64,000 nucleotides of DNA, taken from the NCBI GenBank assembly GCA_001939145.1, contig LSRX01001506.1, forward strand, positions 1-64,000, read 5' to 3'. The stretch comes from Symbiodinium microadriaticum. Lineage: Eukaryota > Sar > Dinophyceae > Suessiales > Symbiodiniaceae. The notes under the pieces were generated by a model that was not told the origin of the DNA, did no database searches, and worked only from the letters and a program-made list of their open reading frames with translations. Every line of letters starts with the position of its first letter. Within the stretch, counting starts at the first letter, position 1. The translations under genes and the position numbers were made by a program. Shown piece after piece: positions 16,512 to 27,400 of the stretch.

Positions 16512-16735
16512 GGGGACAAAAGAGTCTTGTGTCTCACAGGACTGCTGAGATCGGATCTGCCGTGTTCGGTACTGATTACCCCACTGTGTGAAAAGATACC
16601 TCGCTTGTAGAGTTGTCTGAGAACGCCTGCTGTCTTGAAAGCGTTCGATACCTGAGTGCTCAAACATGTTGACATGAAACACGAAGTTTTGAACAACAAG
16701 ATGTACATGACACAAGCACGGTCTTAGAACAATAA
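16512..16735 (+). repeat. B2 split direct repeat, right end of YR element
   Basis: This is the second B copy. The next base (16736) starts an AAT codon that continues the target gene in frame with CAC at 1853-1855, so 16735 is the exact right end. Confidence 0.92.
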
Positions 16736-17257
16736 AATCACTTGCAGTGCATTTTTTGGAGAATGAGCTGGGCTTGGGCTCTGAAAACCACTCTCCTCGC
16801 CGGCATTTGGTGCGATGGCGTGCCGTTTAATAGCGACCGATCCATGACGTTGGAAACTATTTCCTTGAACATTTTTGGCCAGGAGGGGAATCTCCGCCTG
16901 CCTGTCGCTGCGTTCCCTACAGAATTCGTGGCCAAATCGCAAACTTTCGAAGATTTATTCCAAATCATCCAGTGGTCCTTTAAGCAGCTGGCGACGGGGA
17001 TCATGCCAAGCTGCCGACACGATGGCCGGCCCTTCAATAAAACCGACGCCTATAGAAAGCGCCTGGCAGGCCAAGAACTTCCACTCAGAGCTGCTCTCGC
17101 TGAATTTCTAGCCGATTGGAGCTGTTACGCAGATGTGTTGAGCTTTCCTTCTTGGAGTTCGAAGGGGTTTATTTGTTGGAGGTGTATGTCCCCCCGAGCT
17201 GATCTCAAAAAATTTGATGCTCAGACTTTCGCCAAGCATCTTGGCTTAGATTGCTAG
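16736..17257 (+). pseudogene. Target gene of unknown family, second part
   Basis: The frame continues from 1855 without a break: NHLQCIFWRMSWAWALK, then LLAGIWCDGVPFNSDRSM, PVAAFPTEFVAKSQTFED, WSFKQLATGIMPSCRHDG, ALAEFLADWSCYADVLSF and a Cys-x2-Cys (FICWRCM) near the end. The conserved-looking acidic positions (CDGVP, ADW) and the later CDLGV motif recall DDE-transposase layouts such as CACTA/Tnp2-like proteins, but this is a guess. The frame stops at 17255-17257 after HLGLDC. An AT-rich 184-bp gap follows before more sequence of the same style. Confidence 0.6.
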
Positions 17258-17441
17258 ATTCAAGCTTTTATATCTTTTGGCACTCATATAGCAAATCAAT
17301 ATATACATATATACCCTAGCCCTAGCAAATTATATAATCGACTCCTCGGAAGGAGTCAAATCGCCTCCTCGGAAGGATCTTGGAACCGGTTGGAAACATC
17401 GACTCCAGAAAAAAAATGATGTTAATTTCGAGGTGTGATGC
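17258..17441 (+). other. AT-rich, intron-like gap with small hairpins
   Basis: This stretch includes TATATACATATATACC and a perfect hairpin (GACTCCTC-GG-AAGGAGTC-like, 17340-17357) with a second similar CTCCTCGGAAGGA block 23 bp later. It separates two parts of the unknown gene and may be an intron. No clear consensus donor was found. Confidence 0.35.
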
Positions 17442-18303
17442 ATGCTAGACAGTTCCAGTCGATCGGTCCCTGCCAGTTGCCTTTGCCTCAGGTACCCTGT
17501 CATTTCCAGCACGGAGTTCTTCATGCGCCAGAGGCAGCAGAATAAATTGGTGTCCAGATTATTTTCTTGCCCAGGATTCAATACGGCATGCTGCAAGATG
17601 GATTTTTTACATGCTTGCGACCTCGGAGTAACATCCGACTGGCTTGGGTCTTTGCTGTTTTTCTTACAGAGTGAGAAGATCAGAGGCCACAAGAAACGCA
17701 TCCGATGCGCCAAGCTGTGCCAAGACATCAAGGCATATTACGACAGAACTGGGGTCACAGATCGATTGCCAAAGCTGCTTCCCACCATGCTTCGTGAAGA
17801 GGATCGAGGCAAGATCAAATCCCCCAAGTTGAGAGCCAAAGCAGGGGAAGCTCGAGCACTCGTCGGTGCTGCCTTGGAATTGGCTACAAAGTATTTATCG
17901 CCTGCGAATCCTGCTGGCGTGGCACAGAAGCTTTGCAGTCCATGTATGCCTGTCTCAGCACTGCAGCTTGGGACAAGGACGTCTTCAGAGTTTCTTCTCA
18001 GAAATTTCTGTTATTCTGGGGCAGCCTCGAGACTTACTTCGAAGAGGACAAAATCTTTACTTTACGGTCAAACCTAAAGCCCATCAGCTGTTCGAATTGG
18101 CCAGGGCCCAGGTGAACCCTAGCAACACCTGGACCTACAGGGATGAGTCCTACGGGCATACCTTAGCATTGCTGGGCAGACGGCGAGGTGGCAAATTTTC
18201 CATGTATGCTGTTTCATGTCAAGTTCTCAGACGATTCCTGGCAGCTAACAGAGTTCCTCGAGTCGGCACGCGATCTTTGGGAGGAAAAAACACGTGCAGT
18301 TGA
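17442..18303 (+). pseudogene. Target gene of unknown family, third part, frameshifted
   Basis: The first frame (17442-18077) contains LFSCPGFNTACCKMDFLHACDLGVTSDW (residues about 43-70), a QDIKAYYDRTG segment, KLRAKAGEARALVGAALEL and a stretch to about residue 175. From about 17990 the coding style moves to another frame (LYFTVKPKAHQLFELARAQ, TWTYRDESYGHTLALLGRR, YAVSCQVLRRFLAANRV), ending at TGA 18301-18303. The switch looks like a one-base indel between about 17930 and 18050, so the gene is probably decayed here. The H-x2-C-D-L-G-V motif following a Cys-rich stretch is the best handle for a family search. Confidence 0.55.
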
Positions 18304-18642
18304 TCGTCCGCATGCATATGTTTGTTATATTTTTGGGAGGCATATACAGTATTTAACAGTTCTTAATTAAGCATTGTTTTTGTACTTTATACACCATGCT
18401 TAAATAGACACTATGTTGCTTAATCAAGATGACCAAAGATATGTAAAAATATTTAAGCATATTTGGAAGATCTGGGTACCCACACCTGGATACGCTGATC
18501 GAAAGCCATCGCCTTGAAAAACTGATCCAGCGGGTTAGTGCCACCTGCCACGGTGTTTTAAGGCGGAGAAACTTCCCGACCCAACAACTTTATCTGCACG
18601 AATGAGTTGCTCAGGCTTCGCTTGGACTGGCGCCGTCAAGTT
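18304..18642 (+). other. Non-coding spacer
   Basis: AT-rich at 18304-18460, then ordinary composition. No gene, repeat or RNA feature was seen. Confidence 0.5.
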
Positions 18643-19051
18643 CCACCCCCCACCACAACACAGCACAGAGAATCGTAAATCTAAAGTTCAGGTTGGCGCT
18701 TCTACGCCTTGTAGGCTCTATAAAACAACAGAGTGCAGTTTCGACCCTCACAGGAGCACTGCTCCGGACGAAGTCTCGGCCCGAGATTTGTTCGTAATCG
18801 GACTTCCAACAGAGTGCAACCCTGGGCTGTGGAGGTTCCGCTTCCGCTCCACTCTGCAACTCCACAGCCCAGGGTTGCACTCTGTTGGAATTCCTCCCTC
18901 ACAAATCTCGGGCCTAGAATTCGCCCAGAGCAGTGCTCTTGTGAGGGTCGAAACTGCACTTTGTTGCATTTTAGAGCCGATAAGGCGTAGAAACTACAAC
19001 CTGAGTTTTAGATTTACGATTCTCTGTGCTGTGTTGTGATGCGGGGGGTGG
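18643..19051 (+). repeat. Foldback (inverted-repeat) element, two ~192-bp arms around a 25-bp centre
   Basis: The left arm (18643-18834) and right arm (18860-19051) are reverse complements with scattered mismatches. The outermost part pairs CCACCCCCC with GGGGGGTGG; the innermost pairs GGGCTGTGGAG with CTCCACAGCCC. It has no ORF of its own and looks like a MITE or foldback transposon, or a source of long hairpin RNA. No clear flanking target duplication was found. Confidence 0.85.
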
Positions 19052-19790
19052 GGTCTCTACTCTGAGAGAGAGAGGCGTCTCGTGTGTTTGCGTCTGTCCA
19101 CCAGCGCATGACACGCAGCCATAGCCGTGTGAATGAAGCAAAGCAAGTGTGACAAGAGCCTCGTCGTTGCGTCGGCATGATTCAGGTGACTGGGACTGCA
19201 CCGAAGCTAGAAGTCGAGCGTTGAGTGTCTGAAGGGTCGGAAGAGAAGTCCGGGATGATAACCCTACGCTGGGGTTAGCTCACTTGTCAATTCCTTGTCG
19301 GAGATCCAGTGTTGTGCAGGCAGCAGAGAGAGGCTCAGATGCTTGCGGAGGGGTTGGCCCTGATTCCTAACAGCTACACAATTAGTTAGCAAGCTCTTAT
19401 CGTTGTGTCCCTGAACGAGGTAAGGCGCTTTTTGATGATGACATGGCTGCTGGGGTTCTTTGAGTCTCCCGGCATCCACTCCTACAAGCTGTCCGAGTCG
19501 CCTCCGATCAACACCACCAACTCAAGAGAGCCGACAGTGTTTCGCGAGGCCGGGAGGGTCAGAGTTGCAGTTTCGAGTTCAAGGTTTAGTCTTTTAGGGT
19601 TTAGGTTTAGGTTTCACTTGCATCGTGACCACTTAGGTGGAGAAGAACTTGGGTGAGGTGAACACAATGTCCGAGCCGCATGAGGCCTGCAGTACGTTTC
19701 TGACTTCGAGAGGTATCTTGCTTGTTCTCGAGTCTGAAGTTGTCCATTGAGTCTGAAGATTGCAACAGCTCATGTGTAGCTTCCAGATAC
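19052..19790 (+). other. Spacer upstream of LamG gene
   Basis: Mostly non-coding. It holds a GAGAGAGAGAG run (about 19062-19073) and a telomere-like tract (TTTTAGGGTTTAGGTTTAGG, about 19588-19607). A stretch at 19431-19560 (MMTWLLGFFESPGIHSYK) could be a first exon but nothing confirms it. Confidence 0.4.
19588..19612 (+). repeat. Interstitial telomere-like tract (TTTAGGG/TTTAGG)
   Basis: Three TTTAGG(G) units lie in a row. TTTAGGG is the telomere repeat reported for dinoflagellates and plants. The tract is too short to be a chromosome end, so it is a scar or coincidence. Confidence 0.45.
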
Positions 19791-19797
19791 GGATTTA

Positions 19798-20373
19798 CAA
19801 GACCTGGGCCAGGGAGCCACCAATGACACAGCAGGCTTCAGTGATCTGGCCACCAACTTGGAGTTCTTGCTGCTCAAGGTGGGTGGGGGCTTGAGTGCGA
19901 TCCATGTTCCAGCATCATGACGGCTCGGCATGTCTTCCCTCTTTCTCCAGAAACCCTCGCAGGTGGCACAACTGGAGACCGAGCTGAAAGCCGCGCATAC
20001 CGAAATCGACACCATAAAGGAGCACGTTGGCTGTTTGACTGCACTCTCGGCATGTGTTCCTCACATTTTCACGTGTCAAGCTTTATTTGGAAGCTGCCAA
20101 GGCTTGGACGTCCAGCACGTTGCAATGCCGAGGAAGGGATTTCGTGATCCCAATGCAGCAACGGATGATCTCAAGAAGGCCTTAGGCAAGCACCACCATC
20201 AGCGCGAGACGCCCAACTACGATCCCAAAAACCACAAGGAGAGACGAGATGTCAGGTTCCTCCATAGGAGAGGCGCATTTTGGGACCAGTGCACTGCAAC
20301 AGGACTCTGTGGCGGATACATCCGAGGCGCTCCTCGAACGTCAGGCACGGCTTATTGGGGCATTCTCAAGTGA
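19798..20373 (+). CDS. Probable 5' exons of the Cys-repeat/LamG gene
   Basis: Short protein-like segments separated by likely introns are seen. The first reads QDLGQGATNDTAGFSDLATN then LEFLLLK and ends at AAG|GTGGGT (about 19879). A second begins after CTTTCTCCAG (about 19950) and reads QVAQLETELKAAHTEIDTIK, a coiled-coil-like stretch. A third part (about 20110-20240) reads RKGFRDPNAATDDLKKALG. No stop-free single frame joins them, so splicing is assumed. They lie upstream of, and in the same direction as, the long exon starting near 20615 and probably belong to the same gene. Confidence 0.35.
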
Positions 20374-20614
20374 CTCAAGTGCTCAAGTCCCTGGCGAGAT
20401 GCCTACTTGCACCGTGGCGTTATGTAAACGGTTGCCCTTTCTGGCCAATCAAACTAAAGCAGTTGACTCAGAGGTAACGGAATCCGCAGCCAGAGATGAT
20501 AGAGCTTGGATGACTAGATGATGTCGGATAGTTGGCATGAAGGCAACAAGGTGACCCATGACAAAACACAAGGCCTTATATGAGGGACACCCTTTGACAG
20601 TGACCTGCCTCTAG

Positions 20615-22180
20615 GACGAGACTTCAGAGAGGTCTTTGGATGAGACTGGCATCATCCCCATCTCCAGCAGTGGTCCCAGTATCCCATTCGATCTGGGCTG
20701 CCATGTGAAAAAGCCGCACGCTTCTTTGGACGGCCACAAGCTGGCGATCAACTTTGGCGGATTCGGTTGCCGGCTAACGATTGCCGGCACCCACAAGGAC
20801 ATCAACCTCGGGATTGGCGAAAGAACAGTGATGCTTCCACATGCGCCCCCTCTCCCTCTCTCGCACGAGCTGCAGCAGGCTGTCTCGATGATGCGTGATC
20901 TTCTGAGAGCCGAAGGCTGCAACAGAGCAGACATATTCGACTGCATGGCCAAGAAAGTGGCGAACCGCCTCTTCGCGCAACCCCTGACTTTTCTGCCAGA
21001 CCAGCTAAAGACTGTGGTCAATACGGGCCGGGACTATGTTCAAAGGGTGATGAACATGATGATGGATCTTGACATCCCGGGAAAATGCGATCGAGACAAC
21101 CCCATTGAGTGCATGGCCGAGCAAGTGGCGGACCAGCTCTTCACGCCACCCATGACTTTTCTGCCAGACCAGCTGAAGGCTGTTGTCAATGCAGGCCAGG
21201 AGAGCGTCCACAGGCTGTTCAGCATGATGACGGATCTTCTGAACACAGCCGACTGCGATCGAAGCAACACCTTCGACTGTATGGCACAGCACGTCTTTCA
21301 CTGGCTGCCCCAGCCGTTGCACACAGTTGTGAATGCGGGCCAGGAGGGTGTCGACAGGGTCTTTGCGATGATCCGTGATCTTCTGAACACCCCGCACTGC
21401 GACAGAGGAAACGTTTTCCACTGCATGGCCAAGCGTGTGGCAAGCTATGTCATGCAATTCGAGCCGCCGCTGAACTCGATGCCTGGTCCGGTTGTCGTTC
21501 TTGCAGGCTCGAATGTCAACTCCGTGAAGAGCTTGATGGCCATGGGGGATGAAATGAAGCATTGCCAAAACTTGGAGTCCGGCCATGAAGTCATGAAATG
21601 CCTAGGCTACAAGATCATCGAGCGGGTACCTCCTCTGAGCTACTTGAACCAGCTAGGTGACGTGATCCCTGAGTATCTCGAGACCTTCGCCAAGGCGGCC
21701 ACTTCCTTGGCAATGAAGGCTTTACGGGGAGGCACTTCCCTTATCGAGAAGGCCAGCGTGTCCCAATTCCCGCCCGTCGGCAACATGCCGGTGCGGCACC
21801 AGCAGGGGAATCTGGTCGTGGAGGTGCACTCGCAAGAAATGCATCCCTCGCTGTTGCAGTTCTTTTCCGGACAGGGGAAGCAGGGAGTGCCAGTTCCAGA
21901 ATTTGAGGATGGTGGTGATGTCCACCTCGCCAATTTGATCACCCAGTTCCATGGCAGGGAGGCCGATTCGGGCTCTTGCCTGGCCTTTGCACCCCGAACC
22001 AAGACCGGGGCCCATGTTGGCAACCACCAGGAGGCGACGAAAGACGACTGGACGACGGCAAAGAAGGAGGACTTCGTCCAGTTGGAGCCTTGGGCGGTGC
22101 CCTGCGACAACACCTGGATGAAGGAGAGGGATTTCTGGCCTGCATTGCGTGGCTGCATGTTGGCAAATCTCATTGCTATC
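20615..22180 (+). CDS. Long exon with five Cys-containing helical repeats (novel-looking repeat protein)
   Basis: The exon appears to start after a CTAG acceptor near 20614 and stays open to 22234. The last part (about 22180-22234) is probably intron. After an N-terminal region (SSSGPSIPFDLGCHVKK, INFGGFGCRLTIAG) come tandem units of about 50-55 residues with the pattern VVNAGQExVxRxFxMMxDLL, then CDRxNxFxCMA. Cys pairs 8 apart are seen in GCNRADIFDCMA, KCDRDNPIECMA, DCDRSNTFDCMA and HCDRGNVFHCMA, and more loosely in HCQNLESGHEVMKCLG. The even Cys spacing suggests a disulfide in each unit, hence an extracellular or luminal protein, but no signal peptide is placed. The exon seems to continue into the LamG exon after a ~100-bp intron. 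The repeat family is not recognised. Confidence 0.6.
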
Positions 22181-22297
22181 ACCAAGCTGTCGCGACTGTT
22201 TCCGCGGGAAAATGCAGTTTCAAGAAATCTTTGAGTTCCTGAGTGCGAGAGCCTGAGTGCGTGAGAATTCGTGAGTGCATGTGCGCCTCGTGCGCTT

Positions 22298-24414
22298 GCC
22301 AGGAGAACTGGAACAAGTGGCAGGGGTACTCCTTCTACACGGGCGAGCAGGCCGTCGAGAAGTGCCTGACAGTGAAGTTCGCCCTGAACATCCAGCCTGT
22401 AGTGTCCGTCATCTTGGGCTTGAGTTTCGAGCTTCTGCCGGAAGAACTCTTCGAGGTGATCACCACGGTGTGTTGGCCGAACCAGTTTCCTGGTGGCCTC
22501 GACTTGTCCGTCCTTCGTTCGGAGATCAAAACCGCCAACCACCTGCTCTTCAGCCGGACCCTAAGGCTCGCGAAGCGCTTCGGCAGTCACACAGACTTCG
22601 CCAAGGAGAACCTGGGCACCGGATACCAAACCTGGAGATCCCCGCTTGGCATCGCCAAAGGGGAGAGCGGGACTGCGATTGAAGCCATGTCGCTGGTGGA
22701 CAGCAACCGCAGTGAAGCAGAAGGCGGTGGTGCAAAGACGGAGTCCTGGTACTGGAGGACAGAGCCCGAGGAAGTCTACTTGGCTTCCATCGACTACGGT
22801 GACTCCATGGAGCCCAACAGGACCTGGGAGGTGCGAGGAGAGGATGCTATGCTTCGATTGAGCAGAATGCAGGAGGCTCGCAAGCAGGACCGGGAGGAAG
22901 TCATCGAGCTCTTCAACTTGCAGGCGAATTCGGGAAAGTCGAACTTCCACATCCAAGGCCTCCTCGACGGCAACGTCGTGGAGATGGGTGTCCAGATGGG
23001 TTTCGGACCCTTCCAAAGCCCGAGTCGGAGAGTTCCTTTGGCTGACATCGGAGTGCAGTTTGCTGCCGTCCTGACCGCAATCCCTTGGATCTCTGTCGAA
23101 ACGAAGAAGACTGCCATCGCAGCTTTGAAGGACTTCTGGCCAGGGCACGACGTGCTTGTGGGGCCCGAGCCAGCTGACAAGTCTTCCATGGTGGCCTGGT
23201 TCAAGAGCGAAGATGCCGACTCAGCTTGGAACAGCTCCGTGGGCAGCTGGCAGGCTCATGTGACGAAGTGCAGCGTCACGAAAAAGGTCGAGGCCGGCCA
23301 CGGCGCCACATATCCTGTCGTCTACCTCGCCGGCGACACCAACACCGGAATAGACTTTGGCCAGATCATGAAGCCGGACTTCACCATCTGCTCCGTCACG
23401 CGATACCTCGGAGGAGCAAACCAGCGAATTCTCCAGCACAACCAGCCGAACTGGCTGCATGGTCACTGGAACGGAGCTGTGGGGGTTGCACACTACAACC
23501 ACTGGGTGACCAGTCCTCACCGTACACCGTGGCAGCATCCGGGCTTGACTGGCTGGCTGGTGATGTGTGGCAGCAGCACCGGGGTTGTCTTCAGGGGCAA
23601 GGAGAGGAGGAATGACGGAGAGACCGCGGCACTCAAGTCATCTGGAGATGCCCACTTGTACATCAACCTGCATAGCGGGGAGAAATCGGACTTTGGCGTC
23701 ATGGAGGTCATCGTTTGGAACCGGGCGCTCTCGGAAGACGAGATGTGGACCAGCATGGAGTACCTAAACGCGAAGCTCGGGCCCCCTCCACCGAAACCGG
23801 CTGACGAGTCTTCCATGGTGGCCTGGTTCAAGAGCGAAGATGCCAGCTCCGCTTGGAAAAGTGCCGTGGGCAGCTGGCAGGCTCGTGTGACGAAGGGCAG
23901 CGTCACGAAAAGGGTCGAGGCCGGACACGGCGCCACATATCCCGTTGCCTACCTCACCGGCTACACCACCGCCGGAATGGACTTCGGCCGCATCATGAAG
24001 CCGGACTTCACCATTTGCTCCGTCACCCGCTACGTTTCTGCAACAAGACAGCGAATCCTCCAGACCAATCATCCGAATTGGTTACATGGTCATTATGGTG
24101 GAGGCAGGGGGTGCGCATATTACAGCGAGTGGGTGAACCATGACTGTCAGCACACGGCCTTGACCGACTGGCTGGTGATGTGCGGCAACAGTGCAGGGGT
24201 GGTCTTCAGGGGCAAGGAAAGAAAGAACGTCGGACAGCCCACGGCAGTGAAGTTGCAGGAGGACTTCCACTTGTACATCAACGAGGGCTTTGTTGAGGAA
24301 GTATCGGACTTTGGCGTCATGGAGGTCATCGTTTGGAACCGGGCGCTCTCGGAAGACGAGATGTGGACCAGCATGGAGTACCTGAACTGGAAACTCTCTG
24401 GGCCTGAGTCCTGA
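22298..24414 (+). CDS. Exon with two tandem LamG/concanavalin-like jellyroll domains
   Basis: The likely acceptor is GCTTGCCAG before ENWNKWQGYSFYTG; upstream frame to 22243 has no ATG. Residues about 1-290 are a unique globular region (FALNIQPVVSVILGLSF, LKDFWPGHDVLVGPEP). Two copies of a ~200-residue module follow. Each starts SSMVAWFKSEDA, contains SVGSWQA or AVGSWQA, KPDFTICSVTRY and FRGKERxN, and ends DFGVMEVIVWNRALSEDEMW plus a terminal helix. The VIVWNRALSEDE ending is typical of LamG_3/concanavalin A-like lectin folds (carbohydrate or protein binding). The copies are near-identical in blocks, so the duplication is recent. The stop is TGA 24412-24414. It is probably the C-terminal half of the Cys-repeat protein. 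Confidence 0.7.
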
Positions 24415-24417
24415 AGT

Positions 24418-27400
24418 CTTCGGAGGCTTGGCGTGTCCTTTACGGTTGGCACCAGCTCCATCGAGCATCCTCGCAACTAGGAAAGCGAACACAGGCTGGC
24501 TTTGTTTGAGTGCAGGCGTGACAAGGTAGACAAGTTTTTGGTCCTTGATCCTGCATGTACTCTGTCACGCTGGCATGAACTCCGTCGCTCTCTCTCAGCG
24601 AGAAGTAGCTCTTTGGGTTGCGGGCGCAAGCTTGCGCCCTGATCTCTCCGAGACAGAGAGTGGTTTTCTGCAGTGCTCAAAAAAGGAAGCCGGAGAAAGC
24701 TGATTGATCCCTAAGCCATCTCAGGGGTTGAAATCCGGGTGTTATGCGTTGGAACGACAATTCACGAAGTGCACCGATGTCTTGAGAGCCATCCATAGCG
24801 ATCCTTTTCCAAGCTGTCGCTTCTTACAAGGCCCGAGCTTTCGTTCTGTTGCAGCCGCCGGGCTATGCTTGTACGGTAAGAAGTGCCATTGGAACCAAGC
24901 CCCGATTCTGGATATCTTCTGGTCGGGCTGCGTTGGTGCCGCAGTGCAATCTGCGGCTTCGTGGTCTGTGACATCAACAAAAGCGGATAGTTGCATGTTC
25001 GGAAGAGAGAATCGTAGCAGAATCGTGCTTGTGTGGTCTGTGTCGGCTCCAACAGCGCAGGATAAGAGGCGACAATTTAGTGATGGGTTGTCCAAGCTGC
25101 GCAAGACAATCTGGGAAGACATGTTGAACGGGACCTTGTCAGTTCGAGTAGGGTGAGCTACAGTTCATGCGGCGTGGTTGCAGAACAAGCAGGGCGCTTT
25201 GCGTATCTTAGTGTGATGCAGCCATGGTGTATTTCGAGTGTGGATTGCCAGATGCTAAGAATGCAGCGATGTCTTGCCGTGTTGCGCGTAGATTCACAGT
25301 CCCTGCTGGCAGGTGCAACGAAACGGCATCTCGATCGCGATAAGGCAGTTGTGGGTACAAAGTAAAAGAGAGTCTGTCTCGCAGCCAGAGCAGTCGTGTT
25401 GATGACAACATGCTTCTGGATGACTACCTGAGCGCACACGCACTTGCACTTAGCAGCGCTTTCATTCACTTGATGGGGTTTCGTCCAGCGGGTGCGACTG
25501 TACGATGATGAAAATCAAGCTGGTCCTTGTAAGGATGCAATCGGTCTGGAAGTGTTATGGATCTTCGATGTATCAGCTGTTTTTGCAGCAAGCAAATCAA
25601 TGTGCAGGCATTGCATGCGAGTTTAATCCACCCGCCAAGGTCAAAAAGCCAAAGCTGGCACAGCACCTGCAAAGAAAGGGCCTTTGCTGGGACATGTCAC
25701 CGTAGTGTCAGTCCCTGCAGTTGGATGCAAAGCTTGTGCTTTACAAGGATGTGGGAGTTGGACGGTGAGTTGCATCGATTGTTCCAAGGCGCGAATTCCA
25801 CAGTTTGTGTTGGAAATTCACACACTCGCTCTTCAGTGCAGGTTTTCGCTTGGGACGAGTGGCAATCACACACTAGCTGTGTATCAGAGGCACAGAAGTA
25901 TCAGGCCCGAGAAACAGATCGCTTTTTCGATCCGCAAAGTCCTGTCATGCTTGTTTCAGTACTATGCAGAAACTGCAGCGGAGTCGGAACAGTGTGAGCA
26001 GAACAGCACTGCGCCTCTGTTGCTGCCAGGGGAACCTTTTCCAGGCCAAAGAGCACGTGCCCAAGTTGGTTCCGAGTAAAATTCGCTCTCAGAGGGCAAG
26101 CTGCATCTAGACAAGAATGCCTTCAGGAGCAGCAACAAAGGGCAGCTGAAGCAAGATTCTTGGGTCTGTGACTCAGCTTGCCGCCTGGTTCTTTTCGGAA
26201 CCGGTTTGGTGACGGCTCTTGGTCTTTTGACTCGAGGTTGATGGCGTGCGGCGAGCAATCGAAGATCCACAAACGGATGTTGCGCCACAGATAAGGCAGA
26301 TGACAACATTGGAAGGTTCTGTAGAGATCTCTAGAGTTGAGATGGACTTGCCATGACATGTTTCTAAAGTGAATCCGGACGAGGAGCTTGGTGCAGAAGT
26401 TGCTAGGCAGCCTGGTTGCAAGATATCGGAGTCAGCAGGTACAATAGCGGGTAGAGTCAGATGCGATTGCTGCATGTTTGGCTGGCTGAGTGTTTGCTTG
26501 AGCTCGCTGATGTTTCTTGAAGCCGTGCTCTCAGGCTTTGACAATATCCCTAGAAAGCAGAAGGCCTTCGGTAACTTCGCGCAAGCCCCAGCTGCGCTTG
26601 CATTCGCAGAACACATCCCATTTTCTCCGAAGCAACAGGTCAAGAACTCCCTGAAGGTCTGGGATGAAGCCAAGTTGGTGACTCGGATGGATCTTGAAGC
26701 AAGGGGGCTTGCCGTCCTGCCGAGGATTGATGCCATGTGGAATGTGATAGCCTCTGCGAACTCCAAGCCGGTTGACGGAAAGCCATCTGGCAGAGCTGGC
26801 GTGTCCCAATTTTGCTGGCCAATGCGACTGCTAAAGCTTCCAGAATGTCAGACCCAACTGCGCCAATCAAAGAGAAAGGCCGTTGAAGGTTCTTGCGTGA
26901 CAGGACAAGCAGCAACCGAACCGGCGAAGATGCCGAAGGCACGGGAAGGGCTGCCAGGAGGGGCGCATTCGCGTCCTGCGCGTCCCAGGCGAAAGCTTGG
27001 CCAGGCAGGGCGCTCAAGGGTCCCGGGCGGCTATGGCTCCTGGCCTGAAGTCCCAGTGTTTTCGAGGTTGGAAGCGTGCAATTGATGAAGAACTGACCTC
27101 GGGCGCGATGCCCTGGAAGCGTCTGTGGTGTCCTCAGGTGACCATTCAAGACAAAAACGGAAACGGGGCCTCAAGGTTGAAAGAGTGTCAGATAATCTTC
27201 TCCCAGGTGCGCACGTGTCGTTGAACGATATCGTGAGAGTGGCCACGCTGGTGACAATGACGAGCTTGAGCTGCAGGACACCGCTAAACTTCTAGCGCAA
27301 CCTTGCAGCCGCATGCGTGTACGGGGAAGTTACGCAGGGCGATGGATCTGAATGATTCTGGCTGCTTGTTAAACTTGCAGGCCCTGAGCAGCATTCCTGA

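Larger units (their letters stand above)
1856..16735 (+). mobile_element. Tyrosine-recombinase (DIRS/PAT/Ngaro-like) retrotransposon with split direct repeats, carrying a nested LINE
   Basis: The element is 14.9 kb as it stands and about 8.1 kb without the LINE at 7413-14193. Repeats are ordered A1 (1855-2028), ORFs, B1 (15588-15811), A2 (16051-16224), B2 (16512-16735), the split-direct-repeat layout known for PAT- and Ngaro-type YR retrotransposons. Coding order is tyrosine recombinase, gag-like protein with zinc knuckle, methyltransferase-like domain, RT, RNase H. Known DIRS/PAT/Ngaro elements normally place the recombinase last, so this order is atypical. There is no target-site duplication and excision restores the target ORF in frame, as expected for recombinase-mediated integration. 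A1 and A2 look identical and B1 and B2 differ at two positions, which points to a fairly recent insertion. Several frame changes in the first 3.5 kb mean it may be non-autonomous or may use recoding. Confidence 0.88.

Noticed and set aside
26173-27085. Opposed open frames of about 200-240 codons on both strands
   Set aside because: Neither strand shows a motif or clear codon pattern, so no gene was called.
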